A stretch of DNA of 64,000 bases from 34-65-8 sp964516135 (GCA_964516135.1 CAZEWN010000002.1:182253-246252), one strand, 5' to 3'; positions 7,352 through 16,413 are shown, counted from the first letter of the stretch. Notes: generated from the sequence alone by a model not told the origin. A program made the numbers and translations.

Positions 7352-9796
7352 GTGACCGCCGACCTGCCCATCCACGCCGTCCTGCCCGATCTGGTCGCCG
7401 CGCTGCGTATGTCCGGCGCCGCGGTGCTGATCGCGCCGCCGGGCGCTGGCAAGACTACTGCGGTCGCGCCCGCGCTGCTCGGTGAAGAATGGTGCAGCGG
7501 GCAGGTGATCCTCCTCAGCCCGCGCAGGGTTGCAGCGCGCGCCGCGGCGGAGCGGATGGCGGAACTGCTCGGCGAGAAGGCGGGCGAGACGATCGGCTAC
7601 CTGACGCGGCTCGACAGCAAGGCTTCGGCCAGGACGCGGGTGCTGGTGATGACCGAGGCGATCTTCGTGAACCGCATCGTCGAGGACCCGGATCTGGCGG
7701 GTGTTTCCGCCGTCCTGTTCGACGAGGCGCACGAGCGGCATCTCGACAGCGATCTGGGGCTTGCGCTGGCGCTGGAGACGCGCGGCGTGCTGCGCGCGGA
7801 CCTGCGTATTTGCGTGATGTCCGCCACGATTGATGGCGCGCGTTTCGCCCGGCTGCTGGGCGAGGATGCACCTGTCATCGAAAGCGAGGGCAAGCCATTC
7901 CCGCTGGAAATCAGATGGTTGGGGGCGCCTGCTGACAAACGGGTGGAAGATGGGATGGTGTCGGCCGTGCTCACCGCCTGGCGCGAAACGGATGGGCCTC
8001 AAGCAGGTGGTGTGCTCGCCTTCCTGCCCGGTGTGGGCGAAATCGTGCGCGTGCGGGATCGCCTTGCCGACCGTCTCCCCGACGTGCCGATCCTGCCGCT
8101 TCACGGTCAGGTCGAGCCCGCCGGTCAGCGGGCCGCGATCCGCCGCGACGCGCAGGGCCGCCGCCGGATCGTGCTGGCTACCGCAATCGCGGAAACCTCG
8201 CTGACGCTGGACGGCGTGTCGGTCGTGGTCGACAGCGGGCTGGCGCGGCTGGCCGAATTCGACAAGGCGGCGGGAACCACGCACCTTGTCACCCGCCGCG
8301 CCAGTTAGGCCGCCGCTGCCCAGCGCGCTGGCCGCGCCGCGCGGCAGGGGCCGGGCGTGGCCTTTCGGCTGTGGGAGGAGGCCGCGCATGCGGGCCGCCC
8401 GCCATTTGCGCCGCCGGAGATCGCGACCGCCGACCTTGCGCCACTGGTGCTGAACCTGGCGCGCTGGGGGAGCAGCGATCCGGCCGCGCTGCCATGGCTC
8501 GACCCTCCGCCCGCCGCCGCGATTTCGGCGGCGCGGGCGCGGCTCGAAGGATTGGGCGCGCTCGACGGGAATGGACGAATCACGCCGCGGGGGGAGGCGC
8601 TGGCTGCGCTCCCCCTCGATCCCGCGCACGCCGCGATGGTGCTGTTCGGTGCGGAGCATGGTGCGGCCGAAGGCGCGGCGAGGATCGCGCTGCTGCTGCA
8701 GGAACGCGTGCTCGGCGGGCGTGGTGAGGACTTGGCGGCGCGGTTGCAGCGCTGGGCGGACGATCGCTCGCCGCGTGCGGACGCCGCGCGCAAGCTGGCG
8801 GCGCGGTGGGCCAGGAAGGCAATGGCGCTGCGGGAAGCCCAAGGCGTGCGCGATGCGGGTATTCCCGCCGCGATCCTACTCGCCGCGGGGCTTCCCGACA
8901 ATGTGGCCAAGCGCCGCGATCCCACTGGCGAACACTGGCTCTCCGCCGGCGGTCGCGGTTTCTTGCTTGATCCGGCCAGCCCGCTGGCGCGCGCCGAATG
9001 GCTGGTGATCGGGGATGCGCAGGGCCAGGCCAAGGGCGCGCGGATCACCGCCGCGCTGGCGCTCGAGGACGCGGCGGTTGAGCGCTGGCTCGCCGAGCGC
9101 ATCGAGCGCCGCTCTGTGCTGAAATGGACCGGCGAGCGGGTCGAGGCGCGTCTCGAACGCCGCCTTGGCGCAATCACGCTCGCGACCGGACCTGACCCGA
9201 GCCCGGACCCTGCGGCCATTGTGGACGTACTTGTGGACAAGGCGGTGGAGCGGTTGGGGACGTTGCTTCCATCCGATCTCGTCGCACGCGCGCGCCACGC
9301 CGGGATCGATGCCTTGGACCCTGCCGTACTGGCCCAAACCACTGATCTGTGGCTGCGCCCGCTCCTGCACGGCCGCCGCGATCCCGATGTGCCGCGCGGC
9401 AAGCTGGTCGAGGCGCTGCTGAATCTGCTCGACTGGGACGCACGCCAGCGGCTCGACAGGCTCGCCCCGCGTGAATTTGCATCGCCTGCGGGAACGACGC
9501 ATCCAATCGACTACACCGGCGACGATGCGCCCAGCGTCGAGGTACGGGTCCAGGCGCTGTTCGGGCTCGAACGCCATCCGCTGGTCGGTGACAGCCCGCT
9601 GCTGCTCAAACTGACCAGCCCTGCCGGGCGCCCGATTCAGGCCACCCGCGACCTGCCCGGTTTCTGGCGCGGTTCGTGGGCTGAAGTGAAGAAGGAGATG
9701 AAGGGCCGCTATCCCAAGCACCGCTGGCCCGACGAACCTTGGGCCGAAAAGCCCAGCCTCAAGACGAAGAACGCCTTTTCGCGCGGCGATTCGTGA
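7352..9796 (+). pseudogene. hrpB: ATP-dependent helicase HrpB, interrupted by in-frame TAG
   Basis: An 814-codon DEAH-box helicase frame broken only by TAG at codon 319 (8306-8308). Before it: Walker A PPGAGKTTAV, DEAH in FDEAHERH, SAT in VMSATIDG, and the end of the second RecA domain. Right after it, in the same frame, come motif VI (AQRAGRAARQGPG) and the full HrpB C-terminal region up to 9796. HrpB homologues have Ser-Gln-Ala here, so one CAG-to-TAG change explains it. Without readthrough the product loses the motif VI arginine fingers and should be inactive. The downstream half could restart at the GTG at 8357 but would lack ATPase motifs. The start is GTG. No frameshift is present. Confidence 0.9.
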
Positions 9797-9811
9797 ATTA
9801 GGGGATCGCGC

Positions 9812-10090
9812 ATGGCCGCACGAATCTACCAACGCCCGAAGAACGCGATGCAGTCGGGCAAGGCCCGCACTGATGAATGGGTGCTCGAATTCGAGCAGTC
9901 GGAGGCGCGCAAGCCCGATCCGCTGATGGGCTGGACCGGCAGCGGGGATACGCAGGCACAGGTCATGCTGACCTTCGAAACGAAGGACGAGGCCAAGGCC
10001 TATGCCGAGCGTTACGGCATCCCTGCGCGCGTGCACGCCACGCCGCCGCGCCACCTCAAACTGCAGGCCTACGCCGACAACTTCCGCTGA
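9812..10090 (+). CDS. Complex I 18-kDa (NDUFS4-like) accessory subunit
   Basis: A 92-residue protein of the ETC complex I subunit family, the bacterial counterpart of mitochondrial NDUFS4/AQDQ, found mainly in alphaproteobacteria. It begins ARIYQRPKNAMQSGKART, the family's characteristic start, followed by WVLEFEQ, DPLMGWTGSGDTQAQV and the FETKDEAKAYAERYGI segment. In the mitochondrial enzyme the subunit stabilises the NADH-oxidising arm of complex I; here it would sit on the cytoplasmic face of the inner membrane. Other complex I genes are not in the window. The gene follows hrpB by 15 bases. A GGGGATCG stretch precedes the ATG. Confidence 0.9.
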   Translation: MAARIYQRPKNAMQSGKARTDEWVLEFEQSEARKPDPLMGWTGSGDTQAQVMLTFETKDEAKAYAERYGIPARVHATPPRHLKLQAYADNFR

Positions 10091-10098
10091 CAAGCCGG

Positions 10099-10127
10099 TT
10101 GCAATCGCCCGCCTGCGCCGCCATATG
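10099..10127 (+). promoter_or_regulatory. Candidate promoter for SRP RNA
   Basis: TTGCAA at 10099-10104 and CATATG at 10122-10127 are separated by 17 bases and end 7 bases before the predicted 5' end of the SRP RNA. The -10 matches consensus only partly. Confidence 0.35.
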
Positions 10128-10133
10128 CGGCGC

Positions 10134-10220
10134 GGGAGTCGGGTGGACGTTCGCGTCCGCCAACCTGGTCAGGTCCGGAAGGAAGCAGCCACAACGGATG
10201 GCAGCGGGTCGCCCGGCTCC
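10134..10220 (+). ncRNA. ffs: 4.5S signal recognition particle RNA (bacterial small type)
   Basis: Contains the near-invariant SRP domain IV loop: GGTCAGGTCCGGAAGG at about 10167-10182, followed by AAGCAGCCA, which binds Ffh. The outer arms GGGAGTCGGG (from 10134) and CCCGGCTCC (to 10220) pair to close a single long hairpin of about 87 bases. It is followed by a run of five T at 10221-10225, so the stem also serves as a terminator. Placement just upstream of dnaX is common in bacteria. The RNA works with Ffh and the receptor FtsY, whose gene is also in this window. Confidence 0.93.
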
Positions 10221-10295
10221 TTTTTCACCCACTTTGCAGCGTTGTCGCCCTGTGGGCGCATGACTTTCGAACGCGCAACGCCTAGCTAGGCCAGG

Positions 10296-12062
10296 ATGGG
10301 CGATTCACCGGACAACCCTGACGCGCTTCCCTGGGAAGAAGACAAGGAAGAGGCGCCGACCGCTGCCGAGCTGGAGGCGGCCGGCCAGTCCGCGATGTTC
10401 GGCGCGCCCGATCCGGCGCCTGCGCCCAAGCCCGCCCCCAAGCCCGCAGCAACCGCCGCGAACCAGCCCTACCGCGTCCTCGCGCGCAAGTACCGCCCGC
10501 AGACCTTCAGCGAGCTGATCGGGCAGGAACCGATGGTCCGCACGCTGGCGAACGCGATCAAGCGCGACCGGCTGGCCCATGCATTCTTAATGACCGGCGT
10601 GCGCGGGGTGGGCAAGACCAGCACCGCGCGCCTGATCGCCAAGGCGCTGAACTGCATCGGCCCCGACGGGCAGGGCGGGCCAACGATCGACCCGTGCGGC
10701 CAGTGCGAACCCTGCGTCGCCATCGCCGAAGGGCGCCATATCGACGTGATTGAGATGGACGCCGCCAGCCACACCGGCGTCGACGACATGCGCGATATCA
10801 TCGAGGCGGTCCGCTACGCCGCGGTCAGCGCGCGCTACAAGATCTACATCATCGACGAAGTTCACATGCTCAGCCGCAACGCGTTCAACGCGATGCTCAA
10901 GACGCTGGAGGAACCCCCGGCGCATGTGAAATTCCTGTTCGCCACGACCGAGGTGGACAAGCTGCCGGTCACTGTCCTCAGCCGCACCCAGCGGTTCGAC
11001 CTGAAGCGCATCCCGACCGACCTGCTGCAGCAGCATTTCGGCTGGGTTTGCGGCGAGGAAGGCGTGGAGGCCGAGGACGAGGCGCTGCACATGATTGCCG
11101 CTGCTGCCGAAGGGTCGGTGCGCGATGGCCTTTCGATCCTCGACCAGGCGATTGCCCATGCGGACCTCGATGGAGAGGGTCAGGTCAAGGCGGAGCGCGT
11201 GCGCGACATGCTGGGGCTTGCGGACAAGGGCGCGCAGCGGCGCCTGCTGGCGACCGTGCTCGATGGCGATGCCAAGGGACTGCTCGCTGCGCTCGACGAA
11301 CAATACGCGCTGGGTGTCGAGCCGCTGGCGCTGATGCGCGGGCTGATGGATCTCGTGCACCGCGTGACGCTGGCGCAAGTCGCCGGGGCCGAGGCGCAGG
11401 CACCCACGGCTGAGGAACGCGCGGTTCTATCCGCCTGGGCCGAACGCCTGTCGGCGGGGCAGCTCCACCGCCTGTGGCAATTGCTGCTCAAAGGCCATGA
11501 CGAGGTCAAGGGCGCACCCGATCCGCTCATTTCCGCCCGCATGGCATTGCTCCGCATACTCCACGCGGCAAACCTGCCTGATCCCGGATCGCTGGCGCGG
11601 AAACTGGCGGAACTGGCCGAGAGCGGCATTGCCGCGCCCGCGGCCGTCGGCACGAGCCGGGGAAGCGCGCCCACTGCCGCGCTCGACTGGGGCAGGTTGG
11701 TCGCGCAAGTCGAGGGCGCGGGGCAGATGCTGGCGGGCAGCCTTATGCGCCACCAGGTTCGCGTCGTCGACCTTGCCCCCGGGCGGCTGACCTATTCGCG
11801 GGGTCCCCAGTTCACGGGCGACATCGCCCCGCAACTGCGTGAGGCGCTGTTGGCGCTTACCGGCGAACGCTGGCAGGTCGAGGAAGTCGCCACGCCCGGC
11901 GCGCCGACCTTGACCGAGGTTGAGGCCGCGGCGCAGGCCGCAGCCGAAGCGGCCGTGCGCGCGCACCCGCTGGTCGCGGCGACGATGGCCGCATTCCCCA
12001 ACGCCGAGTTTGTCGAGGATTCCATTTCCCCCGCGCGCGGCCGCAAGGCTTGGGCGCGCTAA
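10296..12062 (+). CDS. dnaX: DNA polymerase III subunit gamma/tau
   Basis: A 588-residue clamp-loader ATPase. After a Pro/Ala-rich N-terminal extension of about 55 residues typical of alphaproteobacteria, it has YRVLARKYRPQTF, Walker A GVRGVGKTSTAR, a four-Cys zinc site (one Cys in ALNC, three in DPCGQCEPC), Walker B IIDEVHML and sensor 1 FATTE. The collar domain and a tau-like C-terminal region that contacts the polymerase follow. It loads the beta clamp in the cytoplasm. The ATG at 10296 lies 70 bases after the SRP RNA. ybaB follows after 27 bases, the usual dnaX-ybaB pairing. It ends TAA. Confidence 0.95.
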   Translation: MGDSPDNPDALPWEEDKEEAPTAAELEAAGQSAMFGAPDPAPAPKPAPKPAATAANQPYRVLARKYRPQTFSELIGQEPMVRTLANAIKRDRLAHAFLMTGVRGVGKTSTARLIAKALNCIGPDGQGGPTIDPCGQCEPCVAIAEGRHIDVIEMDAASHTGVDDMRDIIEAVRYAAVSARYKIYIIDEVHMLSRNAFNAMLKTLEEPPAHVKFLFATTEVDKLPVTVLSRTQRFDLKRIPTDLLQQHFGWVCGEEGVEAEDEALHMIAAAAEGSVRDGLSILDQAIAHADLDGEGQVKAERVRDMLGLADKGAQRRLLATVLDGDAKGLLAALDEQYALGVEPLALMRGLMDLVHRVTLAQVAGAEAQAPTAEERAVLSAWAERLSAGQLHRLWQLLLKGHDEVKGAPDPLISARMALLRILHAANLPDPGSLARKLAELAESGIAAPAAVGTSRGSAPTAALDWGRLVAQVEGAGQMLAGSLMRHQVRVVDLAPGRLTYSRGPQFTGDIAPQLREALLALTGERWQVEEVATPGAPTLTEVEAAAQAAAEAAVRAHPLVAATMAAFPNAEFVEDSISPARGRKAWAR

Positions 12063-12089
12063 TCCCCCCGTTCGAGAAAGGCAGTTCCG

Positions 12090-12431
12090 ATGCAATCGAT
12101 GGAAGAAATGCTCAAGGCCGCGCAGAAGGCAGCCGAGACGATCCAAACCCAGATGAACGAGATGCAAGTGAAGCTCGACGCGCTCGAAGTCGAGGGCGTG
12201 GCGGGCGGCGGCCTCGTGAAGGTTCGCGCCACCGCCAAGGGCCGCATCCTGCGCGTCGAGATCGACGAAAGCCTTATGCAGCCATCGGAAAAACAGATGG
12301 TCGAAGACCTGGTTACCGCCGCCTTCAACGACGCCCGTGACAAGGCCGACCGCATTTCCGGCGAAGAAATGCAGAAGATGCAAGGCGGGCTGGGCTTGCC
12401 GCCGGGCTTCAACCTGCCCGGAATGGGGTGA
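12090..12431 (+). CDS. ybaB: YbaB/EbfC nucleoid-associated protein
   Basis: A 113-residue DNA-binding protein of the YbaB/EbfC family, a dimer that coats the nucleoid. The sequence shows MEEMLKAAQKAAETIQTQMN, the central VAGGGLVKVRATAKGRILRV strand region and the SEKQMVEDLVTAAFNDARDK helix. The C-terminus is Met/Gly/Leu-rich, as usual. GAGAAAGGCAG precedes the ATG. It is co-directional with dnaX and probably co-transcribed; in many bacteria the pair is followed by recR, which is absent here. Confidence 0.93.
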   Translation: MQSMEEMLKAAQKAAETIQTQMNEMQVKLDALEVEGVAGGGLVKVRATAKGRILRVEIDESLMQPSEKQMVEDLVTAAFNDARDKADRISGEEMQKMQGGLGLPPGFNLPGMG

Positions 12432-12509
12432 TCGGCGGCGAAGCCGTTTTCCTACACCGGGCAGACCTGCCATCTTGCTCGAATGGCGCAATGGATCAAT
12501 CTGCAGGAA

Positions 12510-12585
12510 GTCCAGCGGGCAAGGCGGCACCTTTCGCGGCCCGGTCTCACCGCGCCGGGAAAGGTGCCGCGAATTGCACCTGGAC
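12510..12585. repeat. Hairpin-forming inverted repeat upstream of lon
   Basis: Nested inverted repeats: outer arms GTCCAG (12510-12515) and CTGGAC (12580-12585), and inner 12-bp perfect arms at 12524-12535 and 12559-12570. This could fold into one long stem. It lies in the 299-base gap between ybaB and lon and looks like a dispersed palindromic element. It could also serve as the ybaB terminator, though no T run follows. Confidence 0.5.
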
Positions 12586-12603
12586 AGTGTGACAAGTGTG
12601 ACA
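12586..12603 (+). repeat. Tandem 9-bp repeat in lon upstream region
   Basis: AGTGTGACA is repeated exactly twice back to back, immediately after the hairpin element. It is either part of that dispersed element or a two-site protein-binding region for lon. The rest of the gap to lon shows no convincing promoter by eye. Confidence 0.45.
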
Positions 12604-12730
12604 TGGCCCGTTCGCCATTCACGTCCACAGCTTTGCCCATGAACGGGATTGCAGGGCGGGGTGGCCGTTCCCATATCCGGCCTGAAGCGGCGCGCGACCG
12701 GGCGCAGCGCCCGATCGACGGAATGTTGCC

Positions 12731-15124
12731 ATGAACGAGACCTACCCCCTCCTCCCCTTGCGCGATATCGTGGTGTTTCCCGGCATGGTCGTGCCGCTGT
12801 TTGTGGGACGCGACAAATCGGTGGCCGCGCTTGAGGCGGCGATGGAATCGAGCCGCGACATCTACCTGCTCGCGCAGCTTGACCCCGCTTGCGACGATCC
12901 GGATCAGTCCGATCTCTATGATGTCGGCGTCGTCGCGCGCGTGGTGCAACTGCTCAAGTTGCCTGACGGCACCGTGCGTGTGCTGGTCGAGGGTGGTGCG
13001 CGCGCACGGCTGGAAGGCCTGCGGACAGAGGCGGACTACGTTGCCGCCGAGGTGGCGATGATCGAGCCGGAGACGGCGACGGGCAGCGAGGTGACCGCGA
13101 CCATGCGCCAGGTCGTGGCGCAGTTCGGCGACTACGCCAAGCTCAGCAAGAAGCTGGGCGATGATGCGGGTGACGAACTGTCCGAAATCGACGATGCGGG
13201 GCAGCTTGCCGATGCGGTCGCAGCGGCGATCACGATCAAGGTTTCGGACAAGCAGGGCCTGCTGACTGAAGGCAACCCACTGCGGCGGCTGGAAATGGTT
13301 CTTGCCTTCATGGAAGGCGAGCTGTCGGTGCTGCAGGTGGAGCGCAAGATCCGCGGTCGCGTGAAGCGGCAGATGGAAAAGACCCAGCGCGAATACTACC
13401 TCAACGAGCAGTTGAAGGCGATCCAGAATGAGCTGGGCGGCGGCGGCGAAGATGGCGACGAAATCGCCGAACTGGTCGAAAAGATCGCCAAGACCAAGCT
13501 GAGCAAGGAAGCGCGTGCCAAGGCGGAAGCTGAGCTGAAGAAGCTAAAGTCGATGCAGCCGATGAGCGCGGAAGCGACTGTCATCCGCAACTACCTCGAT
13601 GTGCTGCTTGGCCTGCCATGGGGCAAGAAAAGCAAGGTCAAGAAAGACATCGCCAAGGCGCAGGACGTGCTCGACGCCGATCACTTCGGGTTGGAGAAAG
13701 TGAAGGATCGGATCGTCGAATACCTCGCGGTGCAGGCGCGGACCAACAAGCTGAAAGGCCCGATCCTGTGCCTCGTCGGCCCGCCCGGCGTCGGCAAGAC
13801 CAGCCTCGGGAAGTCAATCGCCAAGGCAACCGGGCGCGAGTTCGTGCGCCAGTCTCTGGGCGGCGTGCGCGACGAGGCCGAGATTAGGGGCCACCGCCGC
13901 ACCTACATCGGCTCGCTGCCGGGCAAGATCGTCACCAACCTCAAAAAGGCCGGTGCGAGCAATCCGCTGTTCCTGCTCGACGAAATCGACAAGCTGGGCC
14001 AGGACTTCCGCGGCGATCCGGCCAGCGCGCTGCTCGAGGTGCTGGACCCTGAACAGAACAGCAAGTTCCAGGATCACTACCTCGAGCTCGACCTTGACCT
14101 GTCGGAGATCATGTTCGTTACCACCGCCAACAGCCTCAACCTGCCGCAGCCTCTGCTCGACCGGATGGAGATCATCCGGCTGGAAGGCTATACCGAGGAC
14201 GAGAAGGTCGAGATCGCGACCCGCCATCTGTTGCCCAAGCAGGTCAAGGAACACGGCCTGAAGCCGGGCGAATTCGAGCTGACCGAGGCGGGCCTTCGTA
14301 ACCTCATCCGCTACTACACCCGCGAGGCGGGCGTCCGCACGCTGGAGCGCGAGATCGCGCGGCTGGCACGCAAGAGCCTGCGCCGCATCCTGGAAGGCAA
14401 GTGCGAGAGCGTGACGGTGACGCCAGAAAACCTTGGCGAGTTCGCCGGTGTGCGCAAGTACAAGCACGGCATGGGCGAGGACGAGGCGCAGGTGGGTGCG
14501 GTCACCGGGCTCGCCTGGACCGAGGTCGGCGGCGAGCTGCTGACGATCGAGAGTGTCACCACGCCTGGCAAGGGCGAGGTCAAGACCACCGGCAAGCTGG
14601 GCGACGTGATGAACGAAAGCGTTGCCGCGGCGTTCAGCTTCGTCAAGGCGCGGGCGCCGGCATATGGCATCAAGCCCTCGATCTTCCACCGGCGTAACAT
14701 CCACATCCACCTGCCCGAAGGGGCGGTGCCCAAGGATGGGCCGAGCGCGGGTGTGGGCATGGTGACTTCGATCGTTTCGGCGCTGACCGGGATCGCGGTG
14801 CGGCCCGACGTGGCGATGACCGGCGAAGTCACGTTGCGAGGCAGAGTGCTTGCCATCGGCGGGCTCAAGGAGAAATTGCTCGCGGCGCTGCGCGGCGGCA
14901 TCACTACCGTCCTCATCCCTGAGGAAAACGTGAAGGATCTCGCCGAGATTCCGGCAAACGTGAAGGACGGCCTGAAGATCGTCCCGGTGAGCCACGTCGA
15001 TGAGGTACTGACCCACGCCTTGACCGAGCAAACCACCGCGATCGACTGGACCGAAGCCGACGATCTGGCCAGTCAACCGGCACCAGCCGCGACGCCTGGA
15101 GGGGGTTCGCACACCGCGCATTAG
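12731..15124 (+). CDS. lon: ATP-dependent protease Lon
   Basis: A 797-residue Lon (La) protease that degrades misfolded and regulatory proteins in the cytoplasm. Domains in order: N-terminal substrate-binding LON domain (LPLRDIVVFPGMVVPLFVGR), coiled-coil region, AAA+ module with Walker A GPPGVGKTS and Walker B LFLLDEID, sensor region FVTTANS, and the C-terminal Ser-Lys protease domain with the catalytic Ser in KDGPSAGVGM. The length is normal for the family. The start ATG was chosen because it gives the canonical N-terminus. It ends with TAG after a Pro/Gly tail, where Lon proteins normally end. Confidence 0.96.
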   Translation: MNETYPLLPLRDIVVFPGMVVPLFVGRDKSVAALEAAMESSRDIYLLAQLDPACDDPDQSDLYDVGVVARVVQLLKLPDGTVRVLVEGGARARLEGLRTEADYVAAEVAMIEPETATGSEVTATMRQVVAQFGDYAKLSKKLGDDAGDELSEIDDAGQLADAVAAAITIKVSDKQGLLTEGNPLRRLEMVLAFMEGELSVLQVERKIRGRVKRQMEKTQREYYLNEQLKAIQNELGGGGEDGDEIAELVEKIAKTKLSKEARAKAEAELKKLKSMQPMSAEATVIRNYLDVLLGLPWGKKSKVKKDIAKAQDVLDADHFGLEKVKDRIVEYLAVQARTNKLKGPILCLVGPPGVGKTSLGKSIAKATGREFVRQSLGGVRDEAEIRGHRRTYIGSLPGKIVTNLKKAGASNPLFLLDEIDKLGQDFRGDPASALLEVLDPEQNSKFQDHYLELDLDLSEIMFVTTANSLNLPQPLLDRMEIIRLEGYTEDEKVEIATRHLLPKQVKEHGLKPGEFELTEAGLRNLIRYYTREAGVRTLEREIARLARKSLRRILEGKCESVTVTPENLGEFAGVRKYKHGMGEDEAQVGAVTGLAWTEVGGELLTIESVTTPGKGEVKTTGKLGDVMNESVAAAFSFVKARAPAYGIKPSIFHRRNIHIHLPEGAVPKDGPSAGVGMVTSIVSALTGIAVRPDVAMTGEVTLRGRVLAIGGLKEKLLAALRGGITTVLIPEENVKDLAEIPANVKDGLKIVPVSHVDEVLTHALTEQTTAIDWTEADDLASQPAPAATPGGGSHTAH

Positions 15125-15264
15125 GGTTGCTGCGGCGGGGCGACTCGGGCTTCGGCAATGTCGCTGCGCCGTAACGTAATGGGACAACCGAGCCGGTTTG
15201 CGCTCGACTCGTCGTATTCATGAGCAAAAAAACGCGGAATGGCAGAGCCTTGCGGGATTTCGCT

Positions 15265-15293
15265 TTGACACCGGGGGCGAAATTGCGTTCAAC
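15265..15293 (+). promoter_or_regulatory. Candidate hup promoter
   Basis: A perfect TTGACA -35 box (15265-15270) is followed after 17 bases by TTCAAC (15288-15293), a 3-of-6 match to the -10 consensus. This gives a leader of about 60 bases before the hup ATG. The remainder of the 235-base lon-hup gap shows no gene. Confidence 0.5.
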
Positions 15294-15359
15294 TCCGCCC
15301 CCTTCGGCGCGGCGACTCGCGCTCGCGCGGCAATAAGTGCAGTCGAGGGGATTTCCAGC

Positions 15360-15632
15360 ATGAACAAGAACGACCTGATCAGCGCCGTCGCCGATGCCAG
15401 CGGATTGTCGAAGAGCGATTCCTCCAGTGCGGTGGAGGCGGTGTTCGACACCATCACGCGCGCGCTGTCGAAGGGCGACGAGGTCCGCTTGGTAGGGTTC
15501 GGGACGTTCGCGGTCGCCAAGCGCAAGGCCTCAATGGGTCGCAACCCGCGTACCGGCGAACCGATGCCGATCAAGGCGTCCAATTAGCCCAAGTTCAAGG
15601 CCGGCAAGGGCCTCAAGGATTCGGTCAACTGA
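15360..15632 (+). pseudogene. hup: HU DNA-binding protein, interrupted by in-frame TAG at codon 76
   Basis: The frame encodes a standard 90-residue HU protein: MNKNDLISAVADASGLSKSD, the core VRLVGFGTFAVAKRKA, and the DNA-binding arm with GRNPRTGEPM. Codon 76 (15585-15587) is TAG; the frame then continues PKFKAGKGLKDSVN to TGA at 15630-15632. Sphingomonad HU proteins have Gln at this position (ASNQPKF), so one CAG-to-TAG change explains it. Without readthrough the product loses its last 15 residues, including the C-terminal helix needed for the fold. HU bends DNA and organises the nucleoid. The 3' end overlaps convergent rlmB by 8 bases when read to full length. Confidence 0.9.
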
Positions 15633-16413
15633 CCTTTCGCGTCGCGATCGCGTAAAGCGCGATCGCCGCCGCGTTTGAAACATTGAGGCTCTCGATGGCG
15701 CTGGCGATCGGCAATCGCGCCAGCGCGTCGCAATGTTGCGCGATATTGTGACGCATCCCGTCGCCCTCGGCCCCCAGCACCAGCGTGACGGGCCCCGCGG
15801 GTAAAGCCTCGGCCAAGGTCGTTTCGGCCTCGCCGGACATGCCGATGCGCCAGTAACCGGCCTCCGCCAGCTCTTCCAGCGCACGGGCCAGGTTGACGAC
15901 GCGGACCCAGGGTACGGTCTCGAGCGCACCCGAGGCTGACTTTGCGACCACCCCTGATTCCGGCGGCGCGTGTCGATCCTGCGTGACGATCGCCGCCGCT
16001 CCGAACGCTGCCGCCGAACGCATGATCGCGCCGACGTTGTGCGGGTCGGTCACCTGGTCGAGCACCACGACCGGCCGCTCGCCATCGGCCACCTCGTCGA
16101 GGAATACATCTTCCAGCGCGAGGCATTCGAGCACCAAGCCCTGGTGCGGCGCGTCGCGCGCGACCAGGCGGGCAAGATCGGCCACATCGGCATACTCGAT
16201 GGGGAAGTCGGCGGGCAGCTCGCCATCAAGCGAAGCGACACCCTCGCGTGTCGCCCACAGCTTGCGGTGAACGCGATCAGGGTTCTTGAGCGCCGCCTCG
16301 ACCGCATGCCGACCCCACAGCCGTACATTGCCGGTGCTCGCCCGGCCGCTGCCGCGGCCACCCTGCATCCTGCCGGCGCGCCCGCGAAGCGCGCGCTTGC
16401 CTTGCTTGGCCAT
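15625..16413 (-). CDS. rlmB: 23S rRNA 2'-O-methyltransferase, TrmH/RlmB family
   Basis: A 262-residue SPOUT methyltransferase. Residues 1-27 are a basic Arg/Gly-rich extension. A substrate-binding domain (NVRLWGRHAVEAALKNP) follows, then the knotted catalytic domain with motif 1 VVLDQVTDPHNVGAIMRSA, motif 2 LVLGAEGDGM and motif 3 IASAIESLNVSNAAAIALY. RlmB methylates G2251 of 23S rRNA. Family membership is certain; the exact nucleotide is inferred from the closest subgroup. The ATG at 16413 is preferred over the longer frame because it gives the usual start. It is divergent from tRNA-Tyr and converges with hup. Confidence 0.9.
   Translation of the reverse strand: MAKQGKRALRGRAGRMQGGRGSGRASTGNVRLWGRHAVEAALKNPDRVHRKLWATREGVASLDGELPADFPIEYADVADLARLVARDAPHQGLVLECLALEDVFLDEVADGERPVVVLDQVTDPHNVGAIMRSAAAFGAAAIVTQDRHAPPESGVVAKSASGALETVPWVRVVNLARALEELAEAGYWRIGMSGEAETTLAEALPAGPVTLVLGAEGDGMRHNIAQHCDALARLPIASAIESLNVSNAAAIALYAIATRKVS

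Noticed and set aside
12432..12730. Small gene in the ybaB-lon gap
   Set aside because: Open frames exist on both strands, but they cover the palindrome and tandem repeat and have no ribosome site or protein-like composition.
13814..15187. Long antisense open frames, for example 457 codons opposite lon and others opposite hrpB, dxr, bamA and polyprenyl synthase
   Set aside because: GC-rich codon use leaves antisense frames open. The encoded sequences are His/Arg/Gln-rich without domains, and the sense-strand genes are certain.
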